From assembly GCA_047967505.1 (NCBI GenBank), contig CM106539.1: DNA of 64,000 nucleotides, one strand, 5' to 3'. The stretch comes from Dipteris shenzhenensis (Eukaryota; Polypodiophyta; Polypodiopsida; Gleicheniales). Shown piece after piece: positions 10,062 to 21,844 of this stretch. Position numbers and translations under genes: made by a program. Numbering within the stretch: the stretch's first letter is position 1; the number at the start of each line of letters is the position of its first letter. The notes beneath the pieces were generated by a model. The model did no database searches, was not told where the DNA came from, and worked only from the letters and a program-made list of their open reading frames with translations.

Positions 10062-11460
10062 CTACTTCCATAGCTGATCTCCTAGAGTCAAACCTCTAAC
10101 AAGAATTTTGACTAAAAGGGCTCTGCTTTGCATCTCTGGATCAAGAATCCCAAGTCCTCCCTGCGAGAAAGGTAAAGTGATAGTATCCCATGAAACTCTG
10201 GCCCTAGTGTCCTCAGAACCATCACCACCACTCCACAGAAAGTTCCAAAGCAATCTCCTCACCTGACGAATAGAGTCAGCATGAAAGCACCAACATGATG
10301 CAACATACCACATAGTCGCTAGTAGAACCTGGTTGAGTACCAGTGCTCTTTCGGCCAAAGAGAGTCTAGCCGTACTCTAGTAGGCTAGCTTTCTTTGGAT
10401 ACTCTCAATAACTGGGGCAAACTGTTGCATTGGGGACACCTCAATGCCAACTTGGAAGCTAAGATATCTCGTGGAGGTGCCTCTGGGTATCCATACAAAG
10501 CCTCTGTCTCCTCCCCATGCTGGGGTATCCTGCTGAGCTCCAGTCCAGATGCCTTTTGATTTGTTCCAATTGACAAGTCCCCCTGAGGCTTTACAGAATT
10601 TGTCAATTGCATCAGCAGCAGTAGCAAGACTATATGCATCTCCTCTGACTGTCAGTGCTGTATCATTAGCAAAACTCAGTGTCCAGAAGCTCCTACTCTT
10701 GTCGGATAGGTAGATGAAGGCCCAAAGTGCCATTACTGGAAGCCTGCACAAAGTATCCCATAGCCTCTGCTACAAAAAGGAAAAGGTAAGGTGCAAGCAG
10801 GCATCCCTATCGTACTGATCTGGATAGCTAAAAAGCCAGTCATCTGCCTCCACAAACCACAATCCTGCTAGAAGAGTGAGAGTAAAGTGAGGAGACCTAT
10901 AAAATCCATCTGCCACTAAAGCCTAGCCTCGTCATAGTGCCCTCCAAGAAACCCCAGTCCACCCTGTCATAGGCCTTCTCAAAATCGAGAAGGAGAACTG
11001 CAATCTCCTGCTGACTCTCCTTCGCCCAGTGAGTGGCCTCCCAAAAATTGAAGATATTATCCAAGATACTCCTATCTTGGACAAATCCTGTCTAAGTAGC
11101 TCTGATGATACTTGGCAACATAGGCTTTAATTGAAGGGCCAAGATCTTCGCTAGGATCTTGTAGGCTATCCCTAGAAGTGTAATGGGTCTCCAATTACGT
11201 AGGACTATCTTGTCTCCCCCTTTCGGGATGAGACAAATCATACCTGTGCATAATGCCTCACCCAAAGATCCTGTATCGAGAGCCTCTGAAAAGGCCAAAA
11301 GTAGATGAGGTCTAATCGTATCCGAGAGAGCTGTAAAAAGAAGTGGCAGCAGACCATCCTTCCCCGGGCATCTGTCTCTAGGCAGCTCATGTAATGCATT
11401 TGTGATCTCCAGGAGTGATAGCAGGCTATCCAAAACCTGACTCATCCTGTCTGAGACCAT
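10062..11460 (-). pseudogene. LINE reverse transcriptase
   Basis: The segments are LPRDRCPGKDGLLPLLFTAL, LIPKGGDKIVLRNWRPITLL, YKILAKILALQLKPML, then LSFANDTALTV near 10644-10676, VNWNKSKGIW, and LLWNFLWSGG. The catalytic FADD is FAND, so the first catalytic aspartate of the pair is replaced by asparagine (codon aat). The frame also breaks near 10751 and 11092, removing part of the palm. This enzyme is dead. Confidence 0.85.
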
Positions 11461-11751
11461 CTAGGGGACATGACTCCAAATCTCATCTCTAGCTCTGATC
11501 ATCTCCTTGGTGACTGGATCGGTGGTGTAAAGAGTGGAATAGAAATCAGAAGTGATCTCAACAAGACGATGAGGATCCGTCTGAAGAGACCCGGCCTGAT
11601 CCACAAGTCTATGAAGACTATCTGAAGAGTATCTCTAACCCACTGCCCTAAAGAACTCTCTAGAGCATCTTTCCCCCTTCTAGATCCAGAAGGTCTGCTG
11701 GGAGTAAAACTTGAACTAGGCACTCCTGCCTTGAATCTCCTCTAGTCTCTC

Positions 11752-12125
11752 CTAAGCCTCTGAAAGCTTCCCTCTAATGAAAAGAGAATGAGGAAAGCTC
11801 TGAATTAATCTCTGAAGTCTGGATACCTCCACTCTTGCATTTCGATCTCTAATTTTGAGCTTTTCCTTCTCCTCTTTTTCTCTCAACTGGCAAGCCATGC
11901 TAACTCTGGCCAAAGCCTCCTCTACCCACATCAACCAGCCCTAATCCTTAGGAGTGTCCTCTGTCAACCAAACCTCTCTCAACCGTTCCACGAACTCTGT
12001 GTCCTGAAAAACAAAGTCCGGAACTCTCACAAAGCCTATGCTCTCCAATCGAGAGGTAGGAAGAATCTTTAATAAGACTAGAGCATGGTCAGATAAAACA
12101 TAACCCGGGCAGATCCCAATCTGTC
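11752..12125 (-). pseudogene. LINE endonuclease end and linker
   Basis: The minus strand near 12090 gives YVLSDHALVLLKI, the conserved SDH motif at the end of LINE apurinic endonucleases. A Lys/Glu-rich linker (RLQRLIQSFPHSLFIRGKL) follows and leads to the reverse transcriptase. Nothing of the endonuclease upstream remains. Confidence 0.7.
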
Positions 12126-12143
12126 CTCCTATGGCTTTGCATC

Positions 12144-15100
12144 ATGGCATCCTCTTCCATGCCTGAAAAGCAGTTTTTCAGCATTAAAAACTTTGATGGG
12201 ACAAACTTTTCTTTGTGGAAAGAACAGATAAGGGATGCGCTTATTCAAAAGAAGGAGATTAAACCCTTGGCAGGTATTGAAGCTAAGCCTGCAAATATGT
12301 CTGACGATGATTGGAATGAGTTGGATGCATTATCAAAGTCTACTATTAGACTTCATCTTGTAGAGTCAGTTTATTTCACAGTAGTAAATGAGCAGACTAC
12401 AGAAGATTTGTGAAAGAAACTGTCTGCCACTTATGAAAAGGAAATTTTCTCGAATAAAGTTTACCTCATGAAGAGGTTGTTTGAGCTATAGATGAAGGAA
12501 GGGGTCTCCATTGCTTCTCACTTGAATGAATTCAATATTATTTTCAACTAGCTTCAGGCTCAAAAGATGTATTTTGATGTGGAGACTAAGGCAATATTTC
12601 TCTTATGTTCATTGCCATCCTCATGGGATACCTTCCGGACAGCTGTTAGTAACTCTGCACCACTAAAGTTTGATGATGTTGTGGGTAGCTTGTTGGCCGA
12701 GGAGATTAGACGAAACTCTATGGATGGCAACAAGCAGGATGCAGCCTTAAATATGCAAAGGGGCATATCACAGTTCAGGGGAAAATCCCAATAAAGAGGG
12801 AAGTCTTGTAGCAAATCCAGGGCATGGAACATTGAGTGTTACCACTGTGGCAAGAAGGGCCATATGAAAAATGATTGCTACAAGCTGAAAAGAGAGCAAA
12901 AGGATAAGAAAAAGAATGCAAATTGGGGTGCAAATCAAAAGGAAGAGAGTCCAAGGGAGGACAAAGGAAAAGTGAGGATCGAGGAGATCAGTGCAGTCAC
13001 ACATGATAGTGACAATGGCATTCTCTTCATGTCTAGTTTATCTGCAGAGTTGCTTACCACTTCAGATGATGCATATTCCCAAGATTGGAATTTGGATTCT
13101 AGTGCTTCATTCCATGTTACTCCCCATAGGGAATGGTTCTCCACTTATGACTGTGGAAAGACAGGTTGTGTGCATCTTGGAAATGACTATACATGTGACA
13201 TAGTGGGAGTAGGTGACATAAAGTTTTCTTTTGCAAATGGGTCTGCATTTGTTTTGAAACATGTGAGACATGTGCCTAAGTTGACCAAGAGTCTTATTTC
13301 AGTGGGTCAGCTAGATGATGCTGGTTTTCACACCACTTGTGGCTTTCAAAGTTGGAAAATTCAAAAGGGCTCTATGCTTTTGGCCAGGGGTGCCAAGTGT
13401 GGGAATTTGTATCCCTTACATGTATCAGGGGTATTTGATCATGTTGTTGCAATAACCGAGTAGCCAAGCACTTCTTTATGGCATTGCCAATTGGGCCATA
13501 TGAGCCAAAATGGAATGAAACTCTTATGCCATTTGGGTTATGTACCACATTTGACTTTCACTGATTTTGAATTTTGTGAGCACTGTCTCTATGGGAAGCA
13601 AACTAAATCAGCCCATAAAAGAAGGGGAAAGAAAGAGTTTGAAAAGCTTGATTTGGTGCATTCAGACATATGTGGTCCATGCCTACACGGTCATCAGGCG
13701 GGGCTGAATACTATGTGACATTCATTGATGATGCAACTAGGAAAGTGTGGGCTTATGCCATAGCTCAGAAGAGTGATGTGTTCTAGGTATTTCAGAAATG
13801 GCTGGCCTTGGTTGAGAATCAATCAGGTAGAATGCTTAAATGCCTACGAACTGACAATGGTGGAGAGTATCTCTCTCATGACTTTCAGCATTTCTGTGAT
13901 ACACGTGGGATTAAGAGGGAGCTCACATCCCCTCGTACTCCAAAGCAAAATCCAGTCGCAAAAAAGATGAATCGTACCATTCAAGAAAGGTTGTGATGCA
14001 TGCTTTCCAATGCAAGTCTTTCTGGTGGTTTTTGGGCTGAGGCAATGAAGACTATAGTGCATGTGATCAATAGATCACCTAGTAAGAGTTTGGATGGTGG
14101 TATTCCTGAAGAGCCATGGAGTGCCAAGAAGCCCTCTTACTCTCATTTGTGTATATTTGGGTGTGAGGCATATGCACATGTGCCAAAAGAGCTTCGAAAG
14201 AAGCTAGATCCTAAGTCTAGGAAATGCATCTTTCTGGGTTATGGTGAAAGTGGAGAGATGGGCTACTGGCTCTGGGATCGAGAAGCAAAGAAGATCATAT
14301 GCAACCATGATGTAGTCTTCAATGAGAAGAAGATGCATAAGACACTCATGAGGGATGTGGAAATGAGGAGAAACACTTTCCATGATGTGAATCCACCTAC
14401 ATATGTTGATAGACAGGAAGCTGTCCATGCACCAAATGTGCAAGAAATGGTGCCACCAAGTACTCTTACAAGTATACAATCAAGGGTAGATGATGGATCT
14501 TCTATTGGTGGAAATGATGAGCCCAATGTGGCTGATATGCAGGTGGGAGAGCAAGTTTAAATGCCCTTGAGAAGATGATCTAGAGTGTCTAGACCGCCTG
14601 ATAGGTTTGTTCTAGGGGTAGACTATGTGATGCTTACTGATTGCGGGGAGCCTTCTTGCTATAGAGAGGCTATGATGCGCGAGGATCAATGCAAGTGGGA
14701 GTATGCTATGCAATCATAGATGAGTTCACTTATGAAGAATAAGACTTGGGACTTGGTTTCTTTGCCACATGGAAAGAAAGCATTGCCATGTAAATGGGTC
14801 TACAAGATGAATGTCACAGGTGATGATGTGCCTAGGTACAAGGCCCGTTTGGTCACTAAAGGGTTCAATCAAGAGAAGGGTGTGGACTTTGATGAGATAT
14901 TCTCTCTGATTGTGAAGATGACCACACTTAGATGCATGCTTGGACTAGTGGCAGCAGAAGATATCGAGCTTATGCAGATGGATGTCAAGACAGCTTTCTT
15001 GCATGGGGATTTGCATGAGGAAATTTACATGGTGCAGCCGGAAGGCTTTGAAGAAAAGGGCAAAGAGCATATAGTTTGCAAGCTGAAGAAGAGTCTCTAT

Positions 15101-15735
15101 GGTGTTAAGCAAGCACCTAGAGAATGGTATCAGAAGTTTGACGCTTTCATTTAGTCCCAGGGTTCTAGAAGGAGTGAAATTGATTATTGCCTCTATACTA
15201 AAAGGGCTAAGGATAATAGCCTAATAATCCTGGCACTATATGTGGATGATATGCTATTGTCTAGCAAGAATACTTATGAGCTAGATGCATTAATGGCCAA
15301 GTTACATAAGGCCTTTGATATCAAGAATTTGGGACTTACAGCTCATATTCTTGGTATGCGCATCACGCGTGATCAGAGTAGGAAACTCCTTTGGCTTTCA
15401 CAAAAGGAGTATGTTACAAAAGTATTGCAGCGTTTCAATATGGAGAGGGGGAAGGTAGTGAGTACTCCATTGCCTCCATATGTGAAATTGAGTCATACAG
15501 ATGGTCCCAAATCAGATGAGGAGAGGGCCATGATGTCCAAGGTTCCTTGTGCATCAGCGGTTGGGAGTCTTATGTATGCTATCATAGCTACTAGACCAGA
15601 CATTGCATTTGCAATGGGAGTTGTTAGAGCTGGTATATGGCTAATCCATGAAAGAGGCATTGGGAGGTAGTTAAGTGCATCATGAGGTACATGAAGGGTA
15701 CCAAGGAGATGTGCATCTGCTTTGGTAGAGGAGAC
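12144..15735 (+). pseudogene. A1 copia gag-pol, broken
   Basis: The ATG at 12144 opens a copia gag (NFDGTNFSLWKEQIRDAL), with a zinc knuckle CYHCGKKGHMKNDC near 12840. The protease reads LDSSASFH near 13092; the active-site DSG is DSS. The integrase has CEHCLYGKQTKSAH and TDNGGEYLSHDF. The reverse transcriptase has KARLVTKGFNQEKGVDFDE, MDVKTAFLHG and YVDDML near 15240, and the start of RNase H follows. Stops include those near 12411, 12489 and 13460. A one-base deletion near 13677 shifts frame compared with A2. RNase H is cut at 15735 by the E2 LTR. Protein style resembles the Tork/Tnt1 branch. Confidence 0.9.
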
Positions 15736-16023
15736 TGTTGGGATATCTCAAGGTGTATGCCTCAGGCACACCTTATGTTTCTATGTGTGAGTGCTAGAGG
15801 CACAGTTAGGTGCCCACAAGCACAGTTAGGTGGTGGAGAGCCACATAGGATGATTGAGAGAATCTAGGAGCAGATTGAGGAGATGATTGTGGAGCTCTGC
15901 AGTCATCAGTGATGTCAGTGAGCTTGTATGAGGTGCCTACTTAAGGACGTCACTTTTCTTCATTCTATAAGCAAGTATTCTGATTTTGTGTCCATTCTAC
16001 TCTTTCTTTTCAGTGTTCCAACA
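15736..16023 (+). repeat. 5' LTR of E2
   Basis: This 288-base LTR starts TGTTGGGATATCTCAAGG and ends TTCCAACA. It is closely similar to the E1 LTRs but more diverged than they are from each other. The bases before it (gagac) belong to A1 RNase H. Confidence 0.9.
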
Positions 16024-16036
16024 TGGTATCAGAGCC
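16024..16036 (+). other. Primer binding site of E2
   Basis: tggtatcagagcc is a perfect site touching the LTR end. Confidence 0.95.
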
Positions 16037-16879
16037 ATTTGATCCTCCTTGAGCCCATTTCTGCCACATCGTCATCTTCTTCCTCTTCTACTTCTTCACC
16101 ATCTCTCCCTCTTCTTCCAAAAATTTGCTTGAGCTTGTTCTCCTCCAATTCTCACCCATTTCCCACGCCCTTCCAGCTGGAGATCCCTCTTGTTAGGGCA
16201 AATTTCGGGCTGCAAGCAATTGAAGAATAACCCGCTCTGCTGGTCGCCATTGCACGAACTTCGTCGAATCTTCTTCCTGCGTTTTCTCTGCACCTGCTCC
16301 GTCTTTGTCTAATTCCTTTCAGGGCAAGCTTCTCCATACCTAGAGCTAACTTGTGCTGAAATCTAAGCAGCAATGGCTGCATATTGAAGGAGAAAACAAA
16401 GAAAAACCAGTCGACTTTGTTCAAGAAGGTGAAGGCAACCTGACGCATATTTTCGCCTCTTCTTCCTAGAGGATCTACTGTGGTATACCAGCTTTCTTTT
16501 GCCTCAAAAATCCCCCTTTCTTTTGCTTTGAAGAGTGTGATATGAGCCCTCCAAGTTCAGCTCTCTAGTTTTGACAGTTTTGACATACTTTTGAAAATGA
16601 TGCTACATAAAATGCTACTCTAGCATTTCTGGTCTTTTGAAGTTTTCAATAACTTCACTACAAGTGTTGCTTCAGTTTTGTTTTGACTTGCTAGACCTGG
16701 TTGTGATTGTAAAGTGTTTATTTCATCCACTTCTATGAAGCATGCAAAAAGTAGCATCATTGTTTGAAAACTAGTCACTACTATTTGCTACATCAAGTGC
16801 CTATACTTTGGAAGTATTTCAGTTCTTTTTGCCCTGTAAGAGAGATAGACACTGCCCAATATCTGGGTTAGACCCTCTC

Positions 16880-17238
16880 ATGGCTACCTTATATAATCTT
16901 GAGAAGTTCAATGGAAAGGGCTTCCATACATGGCAAATGAAGGTAAAATTTGCATTGATGCGGGAGAACTTATGGGGACTTGTCAAACCTACTCCTACCG
17001 CTTCTTCTACAGCCTCAAATGCTGGACAATCTTCAACTCCGACACGACCGGCAAGGGATCCAGCAAGAGAAGAAAAAGCATATGGTATAATTGCTTTAGC
17101 TTTGGGTGATGATTACATACATCATATATCTGACTTGGAGTCTCCTTCGGAAGCATGGTAGAAGCTAGACTTGATTTTTGGTGCAAGCTCTCACATATCT
17201 AAACTATCACTTAAAATCTCTTTCTTTGAATTAAAGAT
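16880..17238 (+). pseudogene. E2 gag, truncated
   Basis: The ATG at 16880 opens MATLYNLEKFNGKGFHTWQ as in E1. The frame keeps the ALGDDYIHHIS segment that E1 has lost. A TAG occurs at about 17159 (EAW*KLD), and homology to E1 gag stops at 17238 (FFELKMAS). The zinc knuckles are lost because the sequence switches to A2. Confidence 0.85.
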
Positions 17239-19503
17239 GGCAAGTCCGTACAGCTGTCAGTAACTCAGCACCTGGTGGAGTACTGAAATTTGATGATGTT
17301 GTGGGTAGCTTGTTGGCCGAGGAGATTAGATGGAACTCTATGGATGGCAACAAGCAGGATGCAGCCTTAAATGTGCAAAGGGGCAGATCACAGTTCAGGG
17401 GGAAGTCCCAAGAAAGAGGGAAGTCTTGTAGCAAATCCAGGGCATGGAACATTGAGTGTTACCACTGTGGCAAGAAGGGCCATATGAAAAAGGATTGCTA
17501 CAAGCTAAAAAGAGAGCAAAAGGATAAGAAAAAGAATGCAAATTGGGGTGCAAATCAAAAGGAAGAGAGTCAAAGGGAGGACAAAGAACAAGTGAAGATC
17601 GAGGAGATCAATGGAGTCACACATGATAGTGACAATGATGTTCTCTTCATGTCTAGTTTATCTGCAGAGTTGCTTACCACTTCAAATGATGCATATTCCC
17701 AGGATTGGATTTTGGATTTTGGTGCTTCATTCCATGTTACTCCCCATAGGGAATGGTTCTCCACTTATGACAGTGGAAAGACAGGTTGTGTGCATCTTGG
17801 AAATGACTATGCATGTGACATAGTGGGAGCATGTGACATAAAGTTTTCTTTTGCAAATGGGTCTGCATTTATTTTGATTCATGTGAGACATGTGCCTAAG
17901 TTGACCAAGAGTCTTATTTCAATGGGTCAGCTAGATGATGCTAGGTTTCACACCACTTTTGGCTTTCATAGTTGGAAAATTCAGAAGGGCTCTACGCTTT
18001 TGGCCAGGGGTGCCAAGTGTGGGACTTTGTATCCCTTACATGTATCAGGGGTATTTGATCATGTTGTTGTAATAACCGAGCAGCCACGCACTTCTTTGTG
18101 GCATTGCAGGTTGGGGCACATGAGTCAGAATGGAATGAAACTCTTATGTCGTTTGGGTTATGTACCGCATTTGAGTTTCTCTGATTTTGAATTTTGTGAG
18201 CATTGTCTCTATGGGAAGCAAACTAAATCAGCCCATAAAGGAAGGGGAAAGAAAGAGTTTGAAAAGCTTGACTTGGTGCATTCAGACGTATGTGGTCCCA
18301 TGCCTACACGGTCATTAGGCGGGGCTGAATACTATGTGACATTCATTTATGATGCAACTAGGAAAGTGTGGGCATATGCTATGGCTCGGAAGAGTGAAGT
18401 ATTCTAGGTATTTTAGAAATGGCTGGCCTTAGTTGAGAATCAGTCAGGTAGAACGCTTAAATGCCTACGGACTGACAATGGTAGAGAGTATCTCTCTCAT
18501 GACTTTCAGCATTTCTGTGATACACGTGGGATTAAGAGGGAGCTCACATCCCCTCATACTCCAGAGCAAAATCCAGTTGCAGAAAAGATGAACCGTACCA
18601 TTCAAGAAAGGTTGCAATGCATGCTTTCCAATGCAAGTCTTTCTAGTGGTTTTTGGGCTGAGGTAATGAAGGCTGCAGTGCATGTGATCAAAAGATCACC
18701 TAGTAAGAGTTTGGATGGTGGTATTCCTAAATGGGCATGGAATGGCAAGAAGCCCTCTTACTCTCATTTGCGTAGATTTGGGTGTGAGGCATATGCACAT
18801 GTGCCAAAAGAGCTTCAAAAGAAGTTAGATCCTAAGTTTAGGAAATGCATCTTTCTGGGTTATGGTGAAAGTGGAGAGATGGGCTATCGTCTCTAGGATC
18901 CAAAAGCAAAGAAGATACGCAGCCATGATGTAGTCTTCAATGAGAAGAAGATGCATAAGACACCCATGAGGGATGTGGAAATGAGGAGAATCACTTTCCA
19001 AGATGTGAATCCACCTGCATATGTTGATAGACAGCAAGCTGTCCATGCACCAAATGTGCAAGAAATGGTACCACCAAGTACTCCCACATGTATACAATCA
19101 AGGGTAGATGATGGATCATCTATTGGTGGAAATGATGAGCCAAATGTGGCTGATATGTAGGTGGGACAGCAAGTTGAAACGCCCTTGAGAAGATCATCTA
19201 GAGTGTCTAGACCGCCTGATAGATTTGTTCCCGGGGTAGACTATGTGATGCTTACTGATTGCAGGGAGCCTTCTTGCTACAGAGAGGCTATGATGTGCGA
19301 GGATCAATGCAAGTGGGAGTATGCTATGCAATCAGAGATGAGTTCACTTATGAAGAATAAGACTTGGGACTTGGTTTCTTTGCCACATGGAAAGAAAGCA
19401 TTGCCATGTAAATGGGTCTACAAAATGAAGGTCACAGGTGATGATGTGCCTAGGTACAAGGCCCCGTTTGGTCGCTAAAGGGTTCAAGCAAGAGAAGGGT
19501 GTG
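17239..19503 (+). pseudogene. A2 copia gag-pol, first part
   Basis: This second copy of the A polyprotein starts in mid-gag (equivalent to about 12636 of A1). It carries a zinc knuckle CYHCGKKGHMKKDC and the protease with ILDFGASFH, where DSG is replaced by DFG. The integrase (FCEHCLYGKQTKSAH, MNRTIQERLQ) and the start of reverse transcriptase (ALPCKWVYKMKVTGDD) follow. Stops lie near 18405, 18894 and 19158, and an extra C near 19464 shifts frame. E3 interrupts it at 19503. It is close to A1 but carries different lesions, so the two decayed separately. Confidence 0.9.
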
Positions 19504-19770
19504 TGTTAGAACATGAAGCCAAGTTGAGTGTTCTAGTGTGTACTAGGAACTAGTATTTGTGTGAGAGTGCCATGTGTCATATTGGGAATTATCCCATATA
19601 CACTAGGTACTTTAGTTTGTGTGTGCACTCTATAAGAGTGTTGTACTTCCTTGTGTCAAATTAGAGGAGTCTACATCTACATCAAGCTTTCCATCATGTG
19701 AGTACTTTGGTTATCTTTGCTTTGCTCTAGCATTTTCATTATGTCTTTCCATTCCATTCTTGCACCTTCA
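19504..19770 (+). repeat. 5' LTR of E3
   Basis: It starts TGTTAGAACATGAAG and ends TTGCACCTTCA. Two substitutions separate it from 21578-21844. Confidence 0.93.
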
Positions 19771-19772
19771 TG

Positions 19773-19785
19773 TGGTATCAGAGCC
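19773..19785 (+). other. Primer binding site of E3
   Basis: tggtatcagagcc starts two bases after the LTR. Confidence 0.93.
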
Positions 19786-20434
19786 ATGTTCTCTCCTCCT
19801 TTCCCCTTCTCCTAGCTCAGCCTAGAGGATGAGGGCGGCCAGAGAAGGAAGTTGCCCTCTTCCTCTATGATGGAGCTCCCCTTCCCTTAACCCCTTCATG
19901 TGGAGCTGGAACTTCCCTTCGATCTTCAACATGAGTTGCCCACCATCTCCGTCTACTTCTGCCCACCATCTTCCTGAAGTTGCCCGCCATCATCTTGCCA
20001 TGTTCTTCTCCTAATTGCAGCCCACGATCTACTCCAATATTTAGCGCACCATTTCATCCTTCTTTGCCTTGCCATTTCCAGCTGCATTCTACCTGCCATT
20101 CTGCACATTATTCTTGCCATGTTTTTCCCAAATCTGCGTCACATTCAGCTCCAAAAACAGCGCCACATTATGCTCAAAATCTGCGCCATTTTCTTCTCAT
20201 TCTGCCTACCATAAACTGCCTCAGATCTGCGCCATTATCTGCTGAATTTCTGCACCACATCTTGTTGAAATCTGTGCGCCATGTCTTGCTCAAAATCTAC
20301 CCCAAATTGTGCTAATTATGTTCGTTGTCTTCCCATGAATCTGCCCGCCATTTTCAGTTCATTGTCTGCGTACATGGGAGTTGCATATTGCTGATCTTCA
20401 CTTCGAGTTTGGGGTACTTTCTAGCTTGATCATG

Positions 20435-21223
20435 ATGAATACTCACGTTGCCATTGAAAAGTTCAATGGCCAAGGATTCCACACCTGGCAAATGAAGATC
20501 AAGTTCCACTTGATGAAGTACAATCTGTGGAATCTGGTCAAGGGAACTTCTTCAACAAAAGAGAGGGAAAAGGAACCTCAACGTCTCGAGCAAGCATTCG
20601 CAATCATTGCATTGGGTCTTGGAGACAATTATCTGCATCACATTGCCAATCTTGAAGATCCTGCTGAAGCTTGGGCTGTGCTTGACCACTTATTTGGTGC
20701 AAGTAGCAAGCATTCTAAGCTGTCACTCAAGATTGAGTTCTTTGAGTTAGAGCTGACATCTGGAGCACCTCTTGATGCTCACATCAACAAAATGAGAAGT
20801 CTCATGAACCAGTTGGCTTCGGTTGATTCACCGGTGATAGAAGATGATTCTATGGCAGTGCTTCTCAAAAGCATGCCAAAAGAATACAACAACCTAGTAA
20901 CCACGCTGAAATATGGTCCTAATCCTTCATTTGAAGGAATCATAAGTGCATTGCAGGAAGAGGAAAGGAAGAAAGAGAAACAGAAGGATGAGGGAGAACT
21001 AGCTTTGGCAACCAAGTTCAAAAGGATGAATTTTAAAGCTTGTAGACATTGTGGCAAAAACAATCATGATGAGAAAGATTGTTTTCGCATCAAGCCATGT
21101 GGGATTTGTGGCAAGAATGGCCACTCTGAAAATAATTGTTTCTCAAAGAAAAATCCAGCAAATATGGTGGACACAAGTGATGAAAAAGCATATATGGTAG
21201 ATGATAAAGATTTTTGTTTCTAG
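20435..21223 (+). CDS. gag: E3 gag, intact
   Basis: The frame has 262 residues from ATG 20435; it is open back to an ATG at 20381. I prefer 20435 because MNTHVAIEKFNGQGFHTWQ then starts at the same spacing as E1 gag. The copia-type gag body includes LEDPAEAWAVLDHLFGA and LSLKIEFFELELTS. It is followed by the zinc knuckles CRHCGKNNHDEKDC and CGICGKNGHSENNC. No stop or frameshift is present, although the surrounding A2 pol is badly broken. It is likely a functional RNA-packaging protein. Confidence 0.9.
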   Translation: MNTHVAIEKFNGQGFHTWQMKIKFHLMKYNLWNLVKGTSSTKEREKEPQRLEQAFAIIALGLGDNYLHHIANLEDPAEAWAVLDHLFGASSKHSKLSLKIEFFELELTSGAPLDAHINKMRSLMNQLASVDSPVIEDDSMAVLLKSMPKEYNNLVTTLKYGPNPSFEGIISALQEEERKKEKQKDEGELALATKFKRMNFKACRHCGKNNHDEKDCFRIKPCGICGKNGHSENNCFSKKNPANMVDTSDEKAYMVDDKDFCF

Positions 21224-21564
21224 GGTTCCCTGCCTGGATCATGTTTCCAAAAAGGATTTTGTAAACCTGTTGCAACCGCTATGAGTATGCAAAGGTATCT
21301 TGTCTTATCTGTTTGAACCTCTCAGAAGTATCTATTATGTTTGTGTGTTTATCCTGGTATATCCCATATTATGTACCTACCCAAGGATGTCCAACTTGCA
21401 TGAGAGACTAGAGCCATGGATTTATCCTTGACCAGAGACCCTGGCATGAGAGACCATGAGCCTATGATTTATGCTTGCAGTATGAGGCATTTCCTTGAGG
21501 GGGGATTTGTTGGGAATATCAAGGAACTGCATCTTTTATGAACTCATGCTATCACTCACCTTTC

Positions 21565-21577
21565 CTTCATGGGGGGG
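21565..21577 (+). other. Polypurine tract of E3
   Basis: cttcatggggggg comes directly before the 3' LTR. The seven G run is shared in style with E0, E1 and D. Confidence 0.75.
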
Positions 21578-21844
21578 TGTTAGAACATGAAGTCAAGTTG
21601 AGTGTTCTAGTGTGTACTAGGAACTAGTATTTGTGTGAGAGTGCCACGTGTCATATTGGGAATTATCCCATATACACTAGGTACTTTAGTTTGTGTGTGC
21701 ACTCTATAAGAGTGTTGTACTTCCTTGTGTCAAATTAGAGGAGTCTACATCTACATCAAGCTTTCCATCATGTGAGTACTTTGGTTATCTTTGCTTTGCT
21801 CTAGCATTTTCATTATGTCTTTCCATTCCATTCTTGCACCTTCA
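21578..21844 (+). repeat. 3' LTR of E3
   Basis: This is the 267-base partner of 19504-19770, followed by gagtg and then the A2 reverse transcriptase resumes. Confidence 0.93.

Larger units (their letters stand above)
8406..12125 (-). mobile_element. LINE retrotransposon, 5' truncated
   Basis: On the minus strand the order is the end of an endonuclease domain (from about 12125), a charged linker, reverse transcriptase (11460-10377), a post-transcriptase segment (10358-10062), a zinc-binding RVT domain (9190-8849) and a C-terminal tail ending TGA near 8403. ORF1 and most of the endonuclease are missing, as is usual for incomplete target-primed reverse transcription. Many stops and frame changes are present. 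It lies between the A1 leader and the A1 gag. No clear target duplication was found. Confidence 0.85.
15736..17238 (+). mobile_element. Gag-only element E2, 3' truncated
   Basis: This is a copy of the E1 subfamily in plus orientation: 5' LTR 15736-16023, perfect primer site, leader, and the first part of gag. It ends abruptly at 17238 inside gag and continues directly into the gag of copia copy A2. The junction shares only about one base between the two parents, so it was formed by illegitimate joining. The second half of the element and its 3' LTR are absent. Confidence 0.9.
19504..21844 (+). mobile_element. Gag-only LTR retroelement E3
   Basis: This element of 2341 bases has 267-base LTRs differing at two positions, a tRNA-iMet primer site, an open gag, a polypurine tract and no pol. 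It is inserted in the reverse transcriptase of A2 between the codons for KGV and DFDE. The flanking five bases are gtgtg on the left and gagtg on the right, a target duplication with one later change. It belongs to the same layout class as E0-E2 but has its own LTR sequence. Confidence 0.93.

Noticed and set aside
8370-12145. Target duplication of the LINE (ttttgcttcat versus ctttgcatcat)
   Set aside because: The match is imperfect, the 3' border of the LINE is unknown and no tail is seen; too weak to call.
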